A DNA stretch of 64,000 nt from Pseudomonas sp. MYb60. Lineage in GTDB: Bacteria > Pseudomonadota > Gammaproteobacteria > Pseudomonadales > Pseudomonadaceae. The stretch is from positions 1 to 64,000 of the forward strand of contig NZ_PCOZ01000021.1 of assembly GCF_002979555.1 (NCBI RefSeq), written 5' to 3'. Under the pieces are notes generated by a model. That model searched no databases and was not told where the DNA came from. It saw only the letters and a list, made by a program, of their open reading frames with translations. Positions within the stretch are counted from its first letter, which is position 1, and every line of letters starts with the position of its first letter. This document shows, in pieces, positions 1 to 9,669 of this stretch. A program made the translations under genes and the position numbers.

Positions 1-13
1 CAGCCTCATTTGC

Positions 14-19
14 TGTCAA
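14..19 (-). promoter_or_regulatory. Possible third rrn promoter, -35 box only
   Basis: A perfect TTGACA on the minus strand about 110 bases downstream of the second promoter. With a 16-base spacer its -10 box would fall left of base 1, so it cannot be confirmed here. Confidence 0.4.
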
Positions 20-101
20 GTGATTATTTTCAGAAGTTTTCGAAGAATTCTTCAACAACTTCAACCACTTGCGCTTCCGATCACTCGTTAGCGGGAGGCG
101 A

Positions 102-129
102 ATTCTACAGCGTTACACGCTGCTGTCAA
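102..129 (-). promoter_or_regulatory. rrn promoter (second copy)
   Basis: On the minus strand TTGACA (124-129) and TAGAAT (102-107) are 16 bases apart, followed by TCGCCTCCCGC. The same TTGAC-16-TA(T/G)AAT-TCGCC layout as the copy at 248-275 shows that the two are duplicated promoters. Confidence 0.75.
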
Positions 130-247
130 CACCTCTTTTTCAACTTCCTGATCACTTCGATGAACTGAAGCAACCTGCTGCCGAAACCTACATAACTCAT
201 TGTTTACCAAGGAGTTTTCCGCTTCGACTGCGCCGGAAGTGGGGCGA

Positions 248-275
248 ATTATAGACAGATATAATTCGCCGTCAA
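248..275 (-). promoter_or_regulatory. rrn promoter (upstream copy)
   Basis: On the minus strand TTGACG (270-275) and a perfect TATAAT (248-253) are separated by 16 bases and followed by TCGCCCC, a GC-rich discriminator typical of stringently controlled rRNA promoters. It sits just past the tyrS stop and points away from it. Confidence 0.75.
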
Positions 276-290
276 CACCTGATTTCCGTT

Positions 291-1490
291 TTATTCGGAT
301 TTGAGCGTAATACGCGCAAATGCCTTCTTGCCCGCCTGACAAACGTGGGTAGCGCCCAGCTCGTATATAAAGGTGCGATCCACGACCTCACCATCTATAC
401 GTACACCACCGGAACCCAACAGATCGCGAGCAACCGCCGAGTTCTTGACCAGGCCGGCCTTATTGAGCACAGCCGCAATGGGCATTGCCTCGGCAGCAGA
501 CAGCTCGATTTCAGGCAGATCGTCAGGCAGCTCACCGTCCTTCATACGATTACCGGCCGCGCGGTGAGCATTGGCCGCAGCCTCTTCACCGTGAAAGCGC
601 GCCACAATCTCTTCCGCCAGCAGAATCTTCACATCACGCGGATTCGCGCCCGCTGCCACATCAGCACGCAGCGCATTGATCTCATCCATCGAGCGGAAGC
701 TCAACAGCTCGAAGTAGCGCCACATCAGCGCGTCAGGAATGGAAACCAGCTTGCCGTACATCACACCTGGCGCTTCCTGAATACCAACATAGTTGCCCAA
801 CGACTTGGACATCTTCTTGACGCCATCCAGCCCTTCCAGCAACGGCATGGTGAGAATGCACTGAGCTTCCTGCCCATAGGCGCGCTGCAACTCCCGCCCC
901 ATCAGCAGGTTGAACTTCTGATCGGTACCTCCGAGCTCCACATCTGCACGCAACGCCACAGAGTCATAGCCCTGAACCAGCGGATAGAGAAACTCATGAA
1001 TCGCGATTGGCTGATTGGTGGAGTAGCGCTTGTCGAAGTCGTCACGCTCCAGCATCCGCGCCACGGTGTACTGGGACGTCAGGCGAATGAAGTCTGCCGG
1101 CCCCATTTGATCCATCCAGGTGGAGTTGAACGCCACCTCGGTCTTGGCCGGGTCGAGAATCTTGAAGACCTGGGTCTTGTAGGTCTCGGCGTTATCGAGC
1201 ACCTGCTCACGGGTCAACGGCGGGCGCGTGGCGCTCTTGCCGCTCGGGTCACCGATCATGCCGGTGAAGTCACCTATAAGGAAGATGACCTGATGCCCCA
1301 GCTCCTGGAACTGACGCAGCTTATTAATAAGCACGGTGTGACCCAGGTGCAGATCCGGCGCGGTCGGATCAAAGCCAGCCTTGATACGCAGGGGCTGGCC
1401 ACGCTTGAGCTTCTCGATCAGCTCAGCTTCGACCAACAGTTCTTCCGCACCACGTTTTATCAGCGCTAGCTGCTCTTCAACCGACTTCAT
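291..1490 (-). CDS. tyrS: Tyrosyl-tRNA synthetase
   Basis: Charges tRNA-Tyr with tyrosine in the cytoplasm (class I synthetase). The 399-residue product has the HIGH-type motif HLGH at residues 48-51, the class I signature KMSKS near residue 230, and a C-terminal S4-like RNA-binding domain from about residue 340. I start it at [10 protein letters not shown] (1490); an upstream in-frame ATG at 1535 would add 15 residues unlike the family. The length fits the TyrZ-type enzymes of pseudomonads. It is divergent from mepM, with 209 bases between the two starts, and its stop abuts the rrn promoters with no obvious terminator, so read-through into the rRNA leader is possible. Confidence 0.97.
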   Translation of the reverse strand: MKSVEEQLALIKRGAEELLVEAELIEKLKRGQPLRIKAGFDPTAPDLHLGHTVLINKLRQFQELGHQVIFLIGDFTGMIGDPSGKSATRPPLTREQVLDNAETYKTQVFKILDPAKTEVAFNSTWMDQMGPADFIRLTSQYTVARMLERDDFDKRYSTNQPIAIHEFLYPLVQGYDSVALRADVELGGTDQKFNLLMGRELQRAYGQEAQCILTMPLLEGLDGVKKMSKSLGNYVGIQEAPGVMYGKLVSIPDALMWRYFELLSFRSMDEINALRADVAAGANPRDVKILLAEEIVARFHGEEAAANAHRAAGNRMKDGELPDDLPEIELSAAEAMPIAAVLNKAGLVKNSAVARDLLGSGGVRIDGEVVDRTFIYELGATHVCQAGKKAFARITLKSE

Positions 1491-1603
1491 AACAGACCCG
1501 CAAGGCTCAGATTCAAAAGGGAACCAACCATACAAGATCAGGGACTAATTACAAGTTTTGCCCTGCGCACGGACACCGTTCAGCAAGCCCAGCGTTCGCA
1601 AGC

Positions 1604-1630
1604 TTGCACCACAGATGATTTGGTTATATT
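1604..1630 (+). promoter_or_regulatory. Possible mepM promoter
   Basis: TTGCAC (1604-1609) and TATATT (1625-1630) with a 15-base spacer lie about 70 bases upstream of the mepM start, in the AT-rich part of the divergent tyrS/mepM spacer. The spacing is short, so this is tentative. Confidence 0.3.
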
Positions 1631-1699
1631 TTATACAGTTATTTCATCTTCATCATGTCATTCATCTTTTCCATTTCATCTTCAAAGTCAAAATTACCT

Positions 1700-3112
1700 A
1701 TGACCACTGAACCGTCTAAAGCGCCGCCGCTTTACCCGAAGACCCACCTGCTCGCCGCAAGTGGTATCGCCGCCCTTCTCAGCCTGGCACTCCTGGTATT
1801 CCCTTCCAGTGACGTAGAAGCCAAACGGACATCCCTGAGCCTTGACCTGGAAAGTCCCGTTGAACAACTCACACAAGATCAAGACGCTTCCGACACGCAG
1901 CAAGCCACAAATGCTTCAACCGAATCACCGTTCGCCCAAATAGAAAGCACGCCCGAAGATACCCAACAAGCTGCCCAGGCCCAGCCGGCACCCGCCGCCG
2001 CAAAGAGCCCGCAACATCGCGAAGTCCTCGTGACGAAAGGAGACACGCTCTCCACGCTGTTCGAGAAGGTAGGCCTCCCCACCGCGACTGTTAACGAAGT
2101 GCTGGCCAGCGACAAACAAGCCAAGCAATTCACCCAGTTGAAACGCGGCCAGAAACTTGAATTCGAACTGTCTCCCGACGGCCAGTTGAACACCCTGCAC
2201 ACCAATGTCAGCGACCTTGAAAGCATCAGCCTCACCAAGGGCGCCAAAGGCTTCGCGTTCAATCGCATCACCACCAAGCCAGTGATGCGCTCTGCCTACG
2301 TACACGGCGTGATCAATAGCTCCCTGTCGCAATCGGCGGCCCGCGCGGGCTTGTCCCACAGCATGACCATGGACATGGCCAGCGTGTTCGGCTACGACAT
2401 CGACTTCGCCCAGGACATCCGCCAGGGCGACGAATTCGACGTGATCTATGAACAGAAAGTCGCCAACGGCAAGGTGGTCGGCACCGGCAATATTCTTTCC
2501 GCACGGTTCACCAATCGCGGCAAGACCTACACCGCCGTGCGCTACACCAACAAGCAAGGTAACAGCAGCTACTACACCGCCGACGGTAACAGTATGCGCA
2601 AGGCCTTCATCCGCACGCCGGTGGACTTCGCACGCATTAGCTCGCGTTTCTCCATGGGTCGCAAGCATCCAATTCTGAACAAAATCCGCGCCCACAAAGG
2701 CGTCGACTACGCCGCCCCCCGCGGCACCCCGATCAAGGCCGCCGGTGACGGCAAGGTGCTGCTGGCCGGGCGTCGTGGTGGCTACGGGAATACCGTGATC
2801 ATCCAGCACGGCAACACGTACCGCACGCTCTATGGCCACATGCAAGGCTTTGCCAAGGGCGTGAAGACCGGCGGCAACGTCAAGCAGGGCCAGGTCATCG
2901 GTTACATCGGCACCACTGGTCTGTCTACCGGCCCGCACTTGCACTATGAGTTCCAGGTCAATGGCGTGCACGTCGACCCGCTGGGCCAGAAACTGCCGAT
3001 GGCCGACCCGATCGCCAAGGCCGAACGCGCGCGCTTCATGCAACAGAGCCAGCCACTGATGGCCCGCATGGATCAGGAACGTTCTACCCTGCTTGCCTCG
3101 GCGAAACGCTAA
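1700..3112 (+). CDS. mepM: M23-family murein DD-endopeptidase (MepM-like)
   Basis: Predicted zinc peptidase that cuts peptidoglycan cross-links during wall growth. The 470-residue product has an N-terminal membrane anchor (about residues 20-37), a Gln/Ala/Pro-rich linker, a LysM/OapA-like segment (EVLVTKGDTLSTLFEKVG, about 105-160) and a C-terminal LytM/M23 domain. The zinc ligands are visible in HKGVDYAAPRGTP and in GPHLHYEF (HxH). I start at ATG 1700 (MTTEPSKAP); an upstream frame from 1655 adds 15 low-complexity residues. It ends 3 bases before anmK, so a cell-wall hydrolase and a cell-wall recycling kinase are probably co-transcribed. Confidence 0.88.
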   Translation: MTTEPSKAPPLYPKTHLLAASGIAALLSLALLVFPSSDVEAKRTSLSLDLESPVEQLTQDQDASDTQQATNASTESPFAQIESTPEDTQQAAQAQPAPAAAKSPQHREVLVTKGDTLSTLFEKVGLPTATVNEVLASDKQAKQFTQLKRGQKLEFELSPDGQLNTLHTNVSDLESISLTKGAKGFAFNRITTKPVMRSAYVHGVINSSLSQSAARAGLSHSMTMDMASVFGYDIDFAQDIRQGDEFDVIYEQKVANGKVVGTGNILSARFTNRGKTYTAVRYTNKQGNSSYYTADGNSMRKAFIRTPVDFARISSRFSMGRKHPILNKIRAHKGVDYAAPRGTPIKAAGDGKVLLAGRRGGYGNTVIIQHGNTYRTLYGHMQGFAKGVKTGGNVKQGQVIGYIGTTGLSTGPHLHYEFQVNGVHVDPLGQKLPMADPIAKAERARFMQQSQPLMARMDQERSTLLASAKR

Positions 3113-4207
<1,095 letters not shown>

Positions 4208-4231
4208 CCCGCCATCAAATCAGCTGACAGC

Positions 4232-4269
4232 AAAACGCCGCTTGGCCTGTCACAGCCAAGCGGCGTTTT
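4232..4269. terminator. Bidirectional terminator between anmK and erpA
   Basis: Perfect inverted repeat AAAACGCCGCTTGGC / GCCAAGCGGCGTTTT with an 8-base loop. It has T runs on both strands, as expected between two convergent genes. Confidence 0.9.
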
Positions 4270-4284
4270 CGTCTGCGCGCTCGA

Positions 4285-4635
4285 TCAGATCGAGAACGAA
4301 GACCCGCAACCACACGTCGTCGTGGCATTCGGGTTCTTGATCACGAAACGCGAGCCTTCCAGACCTTCCTGGTAGTCCACCTCGGCGCCTGCCAGGTATT
4401 GGAAACTCATTGGGTCGACGACCAGGCTCACGCCCTCGCGTTCGACGATGGTGTCGTCATCCGCCACATCTTCATCGAAGGTAAAACCGTACTGAAACCC
4501 TGAACAACCGCCGCCCGTAACAAATACGCGCAGCTTCAAGCGATCATTACCCTCTTCATCGACCAGGCTCTTCACCTTGTGCGCAGCACCGTGGGTGAAT
4601 TGCAAAGCCGTGGGGGTGAAGGATTCAACGCTCAT
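4285..4635 (-). CDS. erpA: Iron-sulfur cluster insertion protein ErpA
   Basis: A-type carrier that delivers Fe-S clusters to apoproteins, in E. coli notably the isoprenoid enzymes IspG/IspH. The 116-residue product carries the three expected cysteines: one in [11 protein letters not shown] and two in TTCGCGSS near the C-terminus. The start at 4635 ([10 protein letters not shown]) is preceded by GGGAG at good spacing; the open frame reaches back to 4683 but that extension has no family support. It stands alone between two terminators. Confidence 0.96.
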
Positions 4636-4756
4636 GCTGATAATCTCCCGGCGTAGCGCCGCCCTATGCGTAATGCCGGGCATTATCCGCTTCTCCTAGA
4701 AAAGCGGTCAACTATTGTTACGGTATATCAATCTGCCCAGCCGCCATCAAAAACAC

Positions 4757-4781
4757 AAAAGGCCCGATCGACGGGCCTTTT
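4757..4781. terminator. Terminator downstream of argC
   Basis: Stem AAAAGGCCCG / CGGGCCTTTT with a short loop. It lies between argC and erpA, both minus strand, and ends argC transcription; flanking A and T runs could let it work both ways. Confidence 0.85.
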
Positions 4782-4800
4782 GCACATCAGCCGCGCAGGC

Positions 4801-5835
4801 TCAAGGCAGCATGCCCGCGTGGGACAGGCCCAACTTCTCATCCAGGCCGAACAGGATGTTCATGTTCTGCACCGCCTGGCCCGACGCACCCTTGACCAGG
4901 TTGTCGATCACCGATAGCACCACGACCAGGTCGCCATCCTGGGGACGATGTACGGCAATCCGGCACACATTGGCACCGCGCACGCTGCGAGTTTCCGGGT
5001 GGCTGCCAGCAGGCATCACGTCGACGAACGGCTCATTGGCGTAACGCTTTTCAAACAACGCTTGCAGGTCTATCGAGCGGTCAACCACGGTTGCGTACAA
5101 CGTGGAGTGAATACCGCGGATCATCGGCGTCAGGTGCGGCACGAACGTCAGGCCCACATCCTTGCCTGCCGCGCGACGCAGCCCCTGGCGGATTTCCGGC
5201 AAGTGACGGTGCCCTTTAACCGCATAGGCCTTCATGCTTTCCGACGTCTCGGAGTACAGCGAACCTACCGCCGCACCACGACCAGCGCCACTGACACCCG
5301 ATTTGCAGTCAGCGATCAAACGCGACGCATCCGCCAGCCCGGCCTCGAGCAGCGGCAGGAAACCCAGCTGCGTTGCGGTCGGATAGCAACCCGGCACCGC
5401 AATCAGGCGCGCTTGCTTGATCTGCTCACGATTGACTTCCGGCAGGCCATAGACCGCCTCCTCCAGCAACTCTGGGGCACCGTGCGGCTGGCCGTACCAC
5501 TTGGCCCACTCATCGGCGTCCTGCAGACGGAAGTCTGCCGACAGGTCGATGACCTTGGTACCGGCTGCCAGCAATTCGCCGGCCAGCGCATGGGCAACAC
5601 CATGAGGCGTGGCAAAAAACACTACGTCGCAAGCGCCCAGGGTCTTGATGTCCGGAACACTGAATGCCAGGCCGTCATAGTGGCCTCGCAGGTTCGGGTA
5701 CATATCGGCCACGGCCAGCCCGGCCTCGGATCGGGAAGTGATGACCACCACCTCAGCTTGCGGATGCTGAGCCAACAGACGCAGCAATTCGACACCGGTG
5801 TAACCCGTGCCGCCGACGATACCGACCTTGACCAT
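4801..5835 (-). CDS. argC: N-acetyl-gamma-glutamyl-phosphate reductase
   Basis: NADPH-dependent reductive dephosphorylation of N-acetylglutamyl phosphate, third step of arginine synthesis. The 344-residue product begins with the Rossmann motif [19 protein letters not shown] and contains the catalytic-cysteine segment AVPGCYPTA (about residue 150) and [10 protein letters not shown] choose ATG 5835; the open frame to 5907 adds 24 residues with no family similarity. It is a single gene, divergent from hemJ. Confidence 0.97.
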   Translation of the reverse strand: MVKVGIVGGTGYTGVELLRLLAQHPQAEVVVITSRSEAGLAVADMYPNLRGHYDGLAFSVPDIKTLGACDVVFFATPHGVAHALAGELLAAGTKVIDLSADFRLQDADEWAKWYGQPHGAPELLEEAVYGLPEVNREQIKQARLIAVPGCYPTATQLGFLPLLEAGLADASRLIADCKSGVSGAGRGAAVGSLYSETSESMKAYAVKGHRHLPEIRQGLRRAAGKDVGLTFVPHLTPMIRGIHSTLYATVVDRSIDLQALFEKRYANEPFVDVMPAGSHPETRSVRGANVCRIAVHRPQDGDLVVVLSVIDNLVKGASGQAVQNMNILFGLDEKLGLSHAGMLP

Positions 5836-5971
5836 AAACCTGCCCTCAACGAACCCACTGGAAAGCCGTCGATAATAGGGGCCGTATCGTCCTGCGACAA
5901 CCGTCAACGTGACGTACGGGCTAATGAGCCACTACTATCTTCAGTTACCGTGAACCTGGGAATAACTAGAA

Positions 5972-6400
5972 ATGCTCTATCTATGGATCAAAGCCTTCCA
6001 CATCGTCAGCATCGTCTGCTGGTTTGCCGGGCTGTTCTACCTGCCGCGCCTGTTCGTCTACCACGCCCAAAGCGAGGACACCGTCAGCAAAGAGCGTTTC
6101 AGCGTCATGGAGCGCAAGCTGTACCGCGGCATCATGGGGCCAGCAATGATCGCCACCTTGTTATTCGGTGGCTGGCTGATTTACCTCAACCCTGCCATCT
6201 TTCAATCGGGCGCCTGGATCCACGCCAAACTGACGCTGGTCGTGTTGCTCATCGGCTACCACCATATGTGCGGCGCCCAGGTGAAACGCTTTGCCCGTGG
6301 CGAAAACACCCGCAGCCATGTCTTTTATCGCTGGTTCAATGAAGTCCCGGTGCTGTTATTGCTGGCTATCGTAATTTTGGTCGTGGTCAAACCGTTCTAA
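5972..6400 (+). CDS. hemJ: HemJ/CopD-family membrane protein, protoporphyrinogen oxidase
   Basis: Small integral membrane protein of 142 residues with about four hydrophobic helices. The N-terminal KAFHIVSIVCWFAGLFYLPR carries the conserved histidine and arginine of HemJ, which oxidises protoporphyrinogen IX in the last steps of haem synthesis in many bacteria lacking HemY/HemG. A second conserved histidine pair lies in GYHHMCG. The start is MLYLWIKAF at 5972. The flavoprotein gene follows 24 bases downstream, suggesting co-transcription. Confidence 0.85.
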   Translation: MLYLWIKAFHIVSIVCWFAGLFYLPRLFVYHAQSEDTVSKERFSVMERKLYRGIMGPAMIATLLFGGWLIYLNPAIFQSGAWIHAKLTLVVLLIGYHHMCGAQVKRFARGENTRSHVFYRWFNEVPVLLLLAIVILVVVKPF

Positions 6401-6424
6401 CTTCAATCACTCGGGGTACCTGAA

Positions 6425-7387
6425 ATGTCGCTGCCCGCTTTGCTTGAACAACGTCTGCGCCTGCCCGTGGTGGTGGCGCCGATGTTCCTGATTTCCAACC
6501 CGCAACTGGTCCTGGCGTGCTGCCGCAATGGTGTCGTCGGGAGCTTCCCGGCACTGAACCAGCGTGAGAGCAGTGGCTTCAAGGCCTGGCTGGAAGAAAT
6601 CGAAGCGGGCCTGGCGCAACTGGAAAACCCCGCGCCGTATGCCGTCAACTTGATCGTGCATAACAGCAATCCCCGGCTGGAGGCTGACCTCGCGATCTGC
6701 GTCGAGCACAAAGTGCCCATCGTCATCACCAGCCTGGGGGCGGTAAAAGAATTGGTCGATGCGGTGCACAGCTATGGCGGGCTGGTCTTCCATGACGTCA
6801 CTACTCGGCGCCATGCGGAAAAAGCCGCCGAGGCCGGTGTGGATGGCCTGATTGCGGTGGCAGCAGGGGCCGGCGGCCATACGGGGACTTGGAGCCCGTT
6901 CGCGCTCATCGCCGAGATTCGACAGTTCTTCGATAAAACCCTGCTGCTGGCCGGTTGCCTGAACCATGGTCACGAAATTCTCGCCGCCCAGTTGCTGGGG
7001 GCAGACCTTGCCTATTTCGGCACGCGCTTTATCGGCACCACCGAAAGCCACGCGCCACAAGCCTATAAACAGATGCTGCTCACATCGCGGGCCGCCGACA
7101 TCGTGCACACTCCTGCAGTATCCGGCGTGCCCGCCAGCTTCATGCGCCAGAGCCTGGAAAACGCCGGGGTCGATCTCAGTGCCCTGCAGGTCAAGGGCGA
7201 AGCAGGCGCCGGCTCCAAGCTCAAGCCTTTGGGCGACGAAGCCAAGGCCTGGAAAACCGTGTGGTCCGCCGGCCAAGGCGTAGGCGAAATTGACGATTTG
7301 CCCAGCGTTGATGAACTCGTCGCTCGCCTGGATGACGAATACCGCAAGGCGCATGTGCAGGCAACCCGGTTGCGCTGGCCGCGCTGA
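6425..7387 (+). CDS. Nitronate monooxygenase-like FMN oxidoreductase
   Basis: TIM-barrel flavoprotein of the 2-nitropropane dioxygenase/nitronate monooxygenase family, 320 residues. The family signatures are visible: VVAPMFLISNPQLVLACC at the N-terminus, GAGGHTGTWSPFAL (FMN phosphate region, about residue 160) and ADLAYFGTRFIGTTES (about residue 198). Family members oxidise alkyl nitronates such as propionate 3-nitronate; the true substrate cannot be told from sequence. It probably forms an operon with hemJ and the downstream DUF805 gene. Confidence 0.85.
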   Translation: MSLPALLEQRLRLPVVVAPMFLISNPQLVLACCRNGVVGSFPALNQRESSGFKAWLEEIEAGLAQLENPAPYAVNLIVHNSNPRLEADLAICVEHKVPIVITSLGAVKELVDAVHSYGGLVFHDVTTRRHAEKAAEAGVDGLIAVAAGAGGHTGTWSPFALIAEIRQFFDKTLLLAGCLNHGHEILAAQLLGADLAYFGTRFIGTTESHAPQAYKQMLLTSRAADIVHTPAVSGVPASFMRQSLENAGVDLSALQVKGEAGAGSKLKPLGDEAKAWKTVWSAGQGVGEIDDLPSVDELVARLDDEYRKAHVQATRLRWPR

Positions 7388-7421
7388 GCCAACCTTTAAA
7401 TGACGTGACAAGGATGCCCGC

Positions 7422-8372
7422 ATGAGCGACAACCGTTTCAAGATTGTATTTGATGGGGCCCTGCTCCCAGGTGTTGAAAGCACCACGGCAAAACTGAACC
7501 TGGCCGAACTGTTCAAGAGTGACGTCAACGCCATCGAGAGTCTCTTCACCGGCCGCCCGGTTGCGCTCAAACGTGACCTGTCACACCCGGATGCCGAAAC
7601 CTACCTCGCGGCACTCAAGAACGCCGGTGTCGATGCTCGTATCGAAGCCGAACAACCCTTGGCATTCAACCTCGCCGAAACCCACGAAACCGATTCCGGT
7701 GCGTCCGATTCATCACACCCTGCCGCCTCCCCTTACGCTCCGCCGCGGGCTGCCGTTGGCGATGAGCTGCCGGAGTTTGCTCCCCTCAAGGTACTGACCA
7801 TCCACGGGCGTATCGGCCGCCTGCGCTTCCTGGCCTGGACGCTGGTGCTGAGCCTGGCACTCTTTGCCGTGATCGGCGCGGTGTTCCCCATCACCCTGGC
7901 CATTTCCGTCGGATCGCCAACGGTCGCACTCGTCATCGGCTCGCTGGTGGGCATTGCGGTTTTCGTCGCGTTCCTGTGGGTCAGTATCCTGATTACGGTG
8001 CAACGCCTGCATGACCTCGGCTGGTCCGGATGGTTGTGGTTCCTGAACCTGGTGCCCATCATAGGCAGCATCTTCCCGCTGCTGCTGATAGTGCTACCGG
8101 GCAACGCGGGCGCCAACCAGTACGGCGCGCCACCGCCGCGCAACTCCACCGCGGTCAAGGTCCTCGCGTTCTTGTGGCTGGCATTCATTCCAGTGGTCAT
8201 CGCCTCCGGGGTCATCCTAAACATGACCGGCTACCTGGACCAGTTGGAAGACAGCGTGGACAGCGGCTACGAAACCAGCGCCATGAGCGCAGACGAGGCC
8301 GCCACCGTCGAGGAAGACGATGCGCAAAGTGCTGACGACGCAGCCGAACCTGTAGACTCTCCAGAACAGTGA
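7422..8372 (+). CDS. DUF805 membrane protein with extra N-terminal domain
   Basis: 316 residues. The first ~85 residues form a soluble segment starting FKIVFDGALLPGVES, which resembles a small domain found fused to unrelated membrane modules in proteobacteria. A Pro/Ser-rich linker follows, then from about residue 125 a DUF805 membrane domain (LTIHGRIGRLRFLAW, QRLHDLGWSGWLW) with four to five helices. The last ~45 residues are strongly acidic (Asp, Glu, Ala, Ser). Function is unknown. It follows the flavoprotein gene by 34 bases and ends before a stem-loop at 8387-8408. Confidence 0.8.
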   Translation: MSDNRFKIVFDGALLPGVESTTAKLNLAELFKSDVNAIESLFTGRPVALKRDLSHPDAETYLAALKNAGVDARIEAEQPLAFNLAETHETDSGASDSSHPAASPYAPPRAAVGDELPEFAPLKVLTIHGRIGRLRFLAWTLVLSLALFAVIGAVFPITLAISVGSPTVALVIGSLVGIAVFVAFLWVSILITVQRLHDLGWSGWLWFLNLVPIIGSIFPLLLIVLPGNAGANQYGAPPPRNSTAVKVLAFLWLAFIPVVIASGVILNMTGYLDQLEDSVDSGYETSAMSADEAATVEEDDAQSADDAAEPVDSPEQ

Positions 8373-8386
8373 AGAAACGCCCGCCG

Positions 8387-8408
8387 CCTGTGATGCCGTT
8401 ATCACAGG
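8387..8408 (+). terminator. Stem-loop between DUF805 gene and SDR gene
   Basis: CCTGTGAT / ATCACAGG perfect 8-bp stem with a 6-base loop, extendable by an outer CGCCG/CGGCG pairing after an internal bulge. There is no T tract, so it may be a weak terminator or an mRNA-stabilising hairpin. Confidence 0.45.
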
Positions 8409-8435
8409 CTTCGCGGCGTTGCGATGGAGAAACGC

Positions 8436-9224
8436 ATGACCCGTTACGCTCTGATCACCGGCGCCTCCAGCGGCATCGGCCTGGCCTTGGCCGAAGCCTT
8501 GGCCCGTCGAGGCCGCAGCTTGATTCTGGTGGCCCGCCAGCGTGATCAGTTGGAAAGCATTGCACTCGAATTGACCCAGCGCTTTGGCGTCGAAGTGCTG
8601 TTCCGCGCCTGCGACCTGGGCGAGCCGTTGCGCTTGTCCGGGTTCCTGCTGGAGCTTGAAGAAGGCGAGCGGCAAATTGATCTGCTGGTCAATTGCGCCG
8701 GCATCGGCACCAGCGGGCCGTTCCTGGCCCAGGATTGGATGACTGAACAAGACCTCATCGAAGTCAACATCCTGGCCCTGACGCGCATGTGCCACGCACT
8801 CGGCAACACCATGGCCTTGCAAGGCGGCGGGCAGATTCTCAACGTCGCGTCGATCGCCGCCTTTCAGCCCGGCCCGTGGATGAGCAGTTACTACGCCAGC
8901 AAGGCCTATGTGCTGCACTTCTCGGAAGGTTTGCGTGAAGAGCTGAAAACCTGCGGCATCAAGGTCTCGGTCCTCTGCCCTGGCCCGACACGCACGGCAT
9001 TCTTCGGCACCGCCCAGATGGATACCGCCAAGCTCGAGCGCAGCGACAAGCTGATGAGCCCGGAAGAAGTGGCGCTCTACACCGTCCGCGCCCTGGAAAA
9101 GAACAAAGCCATCATTGTTCCTGGCCGACGCAACCGCTGGATCACTTTCAGTCCACGCCTGAGCCCGCGCTGGCTGACGCGCAAGATTGCGGGCGCCATC
9201 AACAAGGCTTACCTCTTGCGCTGA
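8436..9224 (+). CDS. Short-chain dehydrogenase/reductase
   Basis: NAD(P)-dependent oxidoreductase of the classical SDR fold, 262 residues. It has the cofactor motif ITGASSGIGLAL at the N-terminus, NCAGIG (about residue 85), the catalytic Ser region and YYASK (YxxxK, about residue 155). I start at ATG 8436 because GGAG lies 7 bases before it; the upstream ATG at 8424 has no such site. The substrate is unknown. In related pseudomonads this gene sits close to hinT; here the polysaccharide cluster separates them. Confidence 0.9.
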   Translation: MTRYALITGASSGIGLALAEALARRGRSLILVARQRDQLESIALELTQRFGVEVLFRACDLGEPLRLSGFLLELEEGERQIDLLVNCAGIGTSGPFLAQDWMTEQDLIEVNILALTRMCHALGNTMALQGGGQILNVASIAAFQPGPWMSSYYASKAYVLHFSEGLREELKTCGIKVSVLCPGPTRTAFFGTAQMDTAKLERSDKLMSPEEVALYTVRALEKNKAIIVPGRRNRWITFSPRLSPRWLTRKIAGAINKAYLLR

Positions 9225-9669
9225 AGTTTGCTCCCCTGCGCCCTGCCCCGCTCGACTAACACCAGCAGTTTCCAGAGCGGGGAACTGCGCCTGAAAAAAA
9301 CGAATGACCTATGACTGTAGGAAGTTTACATATAACAATATCAGCCGCACCGCCACAACCGTTATAGCGTCTTAACCACTAACTAGCACTGCCTATATCC
9401 GAAGGAATTAGACTACTGGCAATATGCCAACAAACAGTTTTTTACATTCTTTAATCAAAACCACTTCCCTCCCAATAAAACCCACGCATCAAATCATCTG
9501 CGCACACTAGGAAACATGGCAATCATCTGCTACGTTTCAATAACACGGGGGCACGTATCAGCTCTGATACCTTCAGCACATCTCGTAGTATGCGTTCTGA
9601 GACACTCCACTGAATGGATGAATTTGGCTGCCTCCTACCAAAGCGCTCAATTCAGGGGAGGTGTTCACT
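9225..9669 (+). other. Non-coding left junction of the polysaccharide cluster
   Basis: 445 bases without a credible gene. After the SDR stop there is an inverted repeat CCCCGCTC (9246-9253) / GAGCGGGG (9275-9282) with a wide loop and no T run. From about 9295 the composition becomes clearly more AT-rich than the flanks, as in acquired polysaccharide loci. I find no JUMPstart/ops core (GGCGGTAG). An open frame from 9516 to 9854 runs into the glycosyltransferase in another frame and looks spurious. The cluster promoter must lie here but I cannot place it. Confidence 0.6.

Larger units (their letters stand above)
1..290 (-). other. Upstream region of an rRNA operon (16S gene outside window)
   Basis: This stretch carries no credible protein gene. 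Read on the minus strand it shows tandem strong sigma70-type promoters, each followed by a GC-rich discriminator, in the arrangement known upstream of Pseudomonas 16S rRNA genes. The 16S gene itself would lie to the left of base 1. Small open frames here (69-254 plus, 88-342 minus) lack ribosome binding sites and overlap the promoters, so I do not call them. The rRNA assignment rests on recognition of the promoter region, not on seeing rRNA. Confidence 0.75.

Noticed and set aside
69-342. Short frames on both strands near the left edge
   Set aside because: They overlap the rrn promoters and the tyrS end and have no start signals.
9225-9669. JUMPstart/ops element before the polysaccharide cluster
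   Set aside because: I looked for the GGCGGTAG core on both strands and did not find it.
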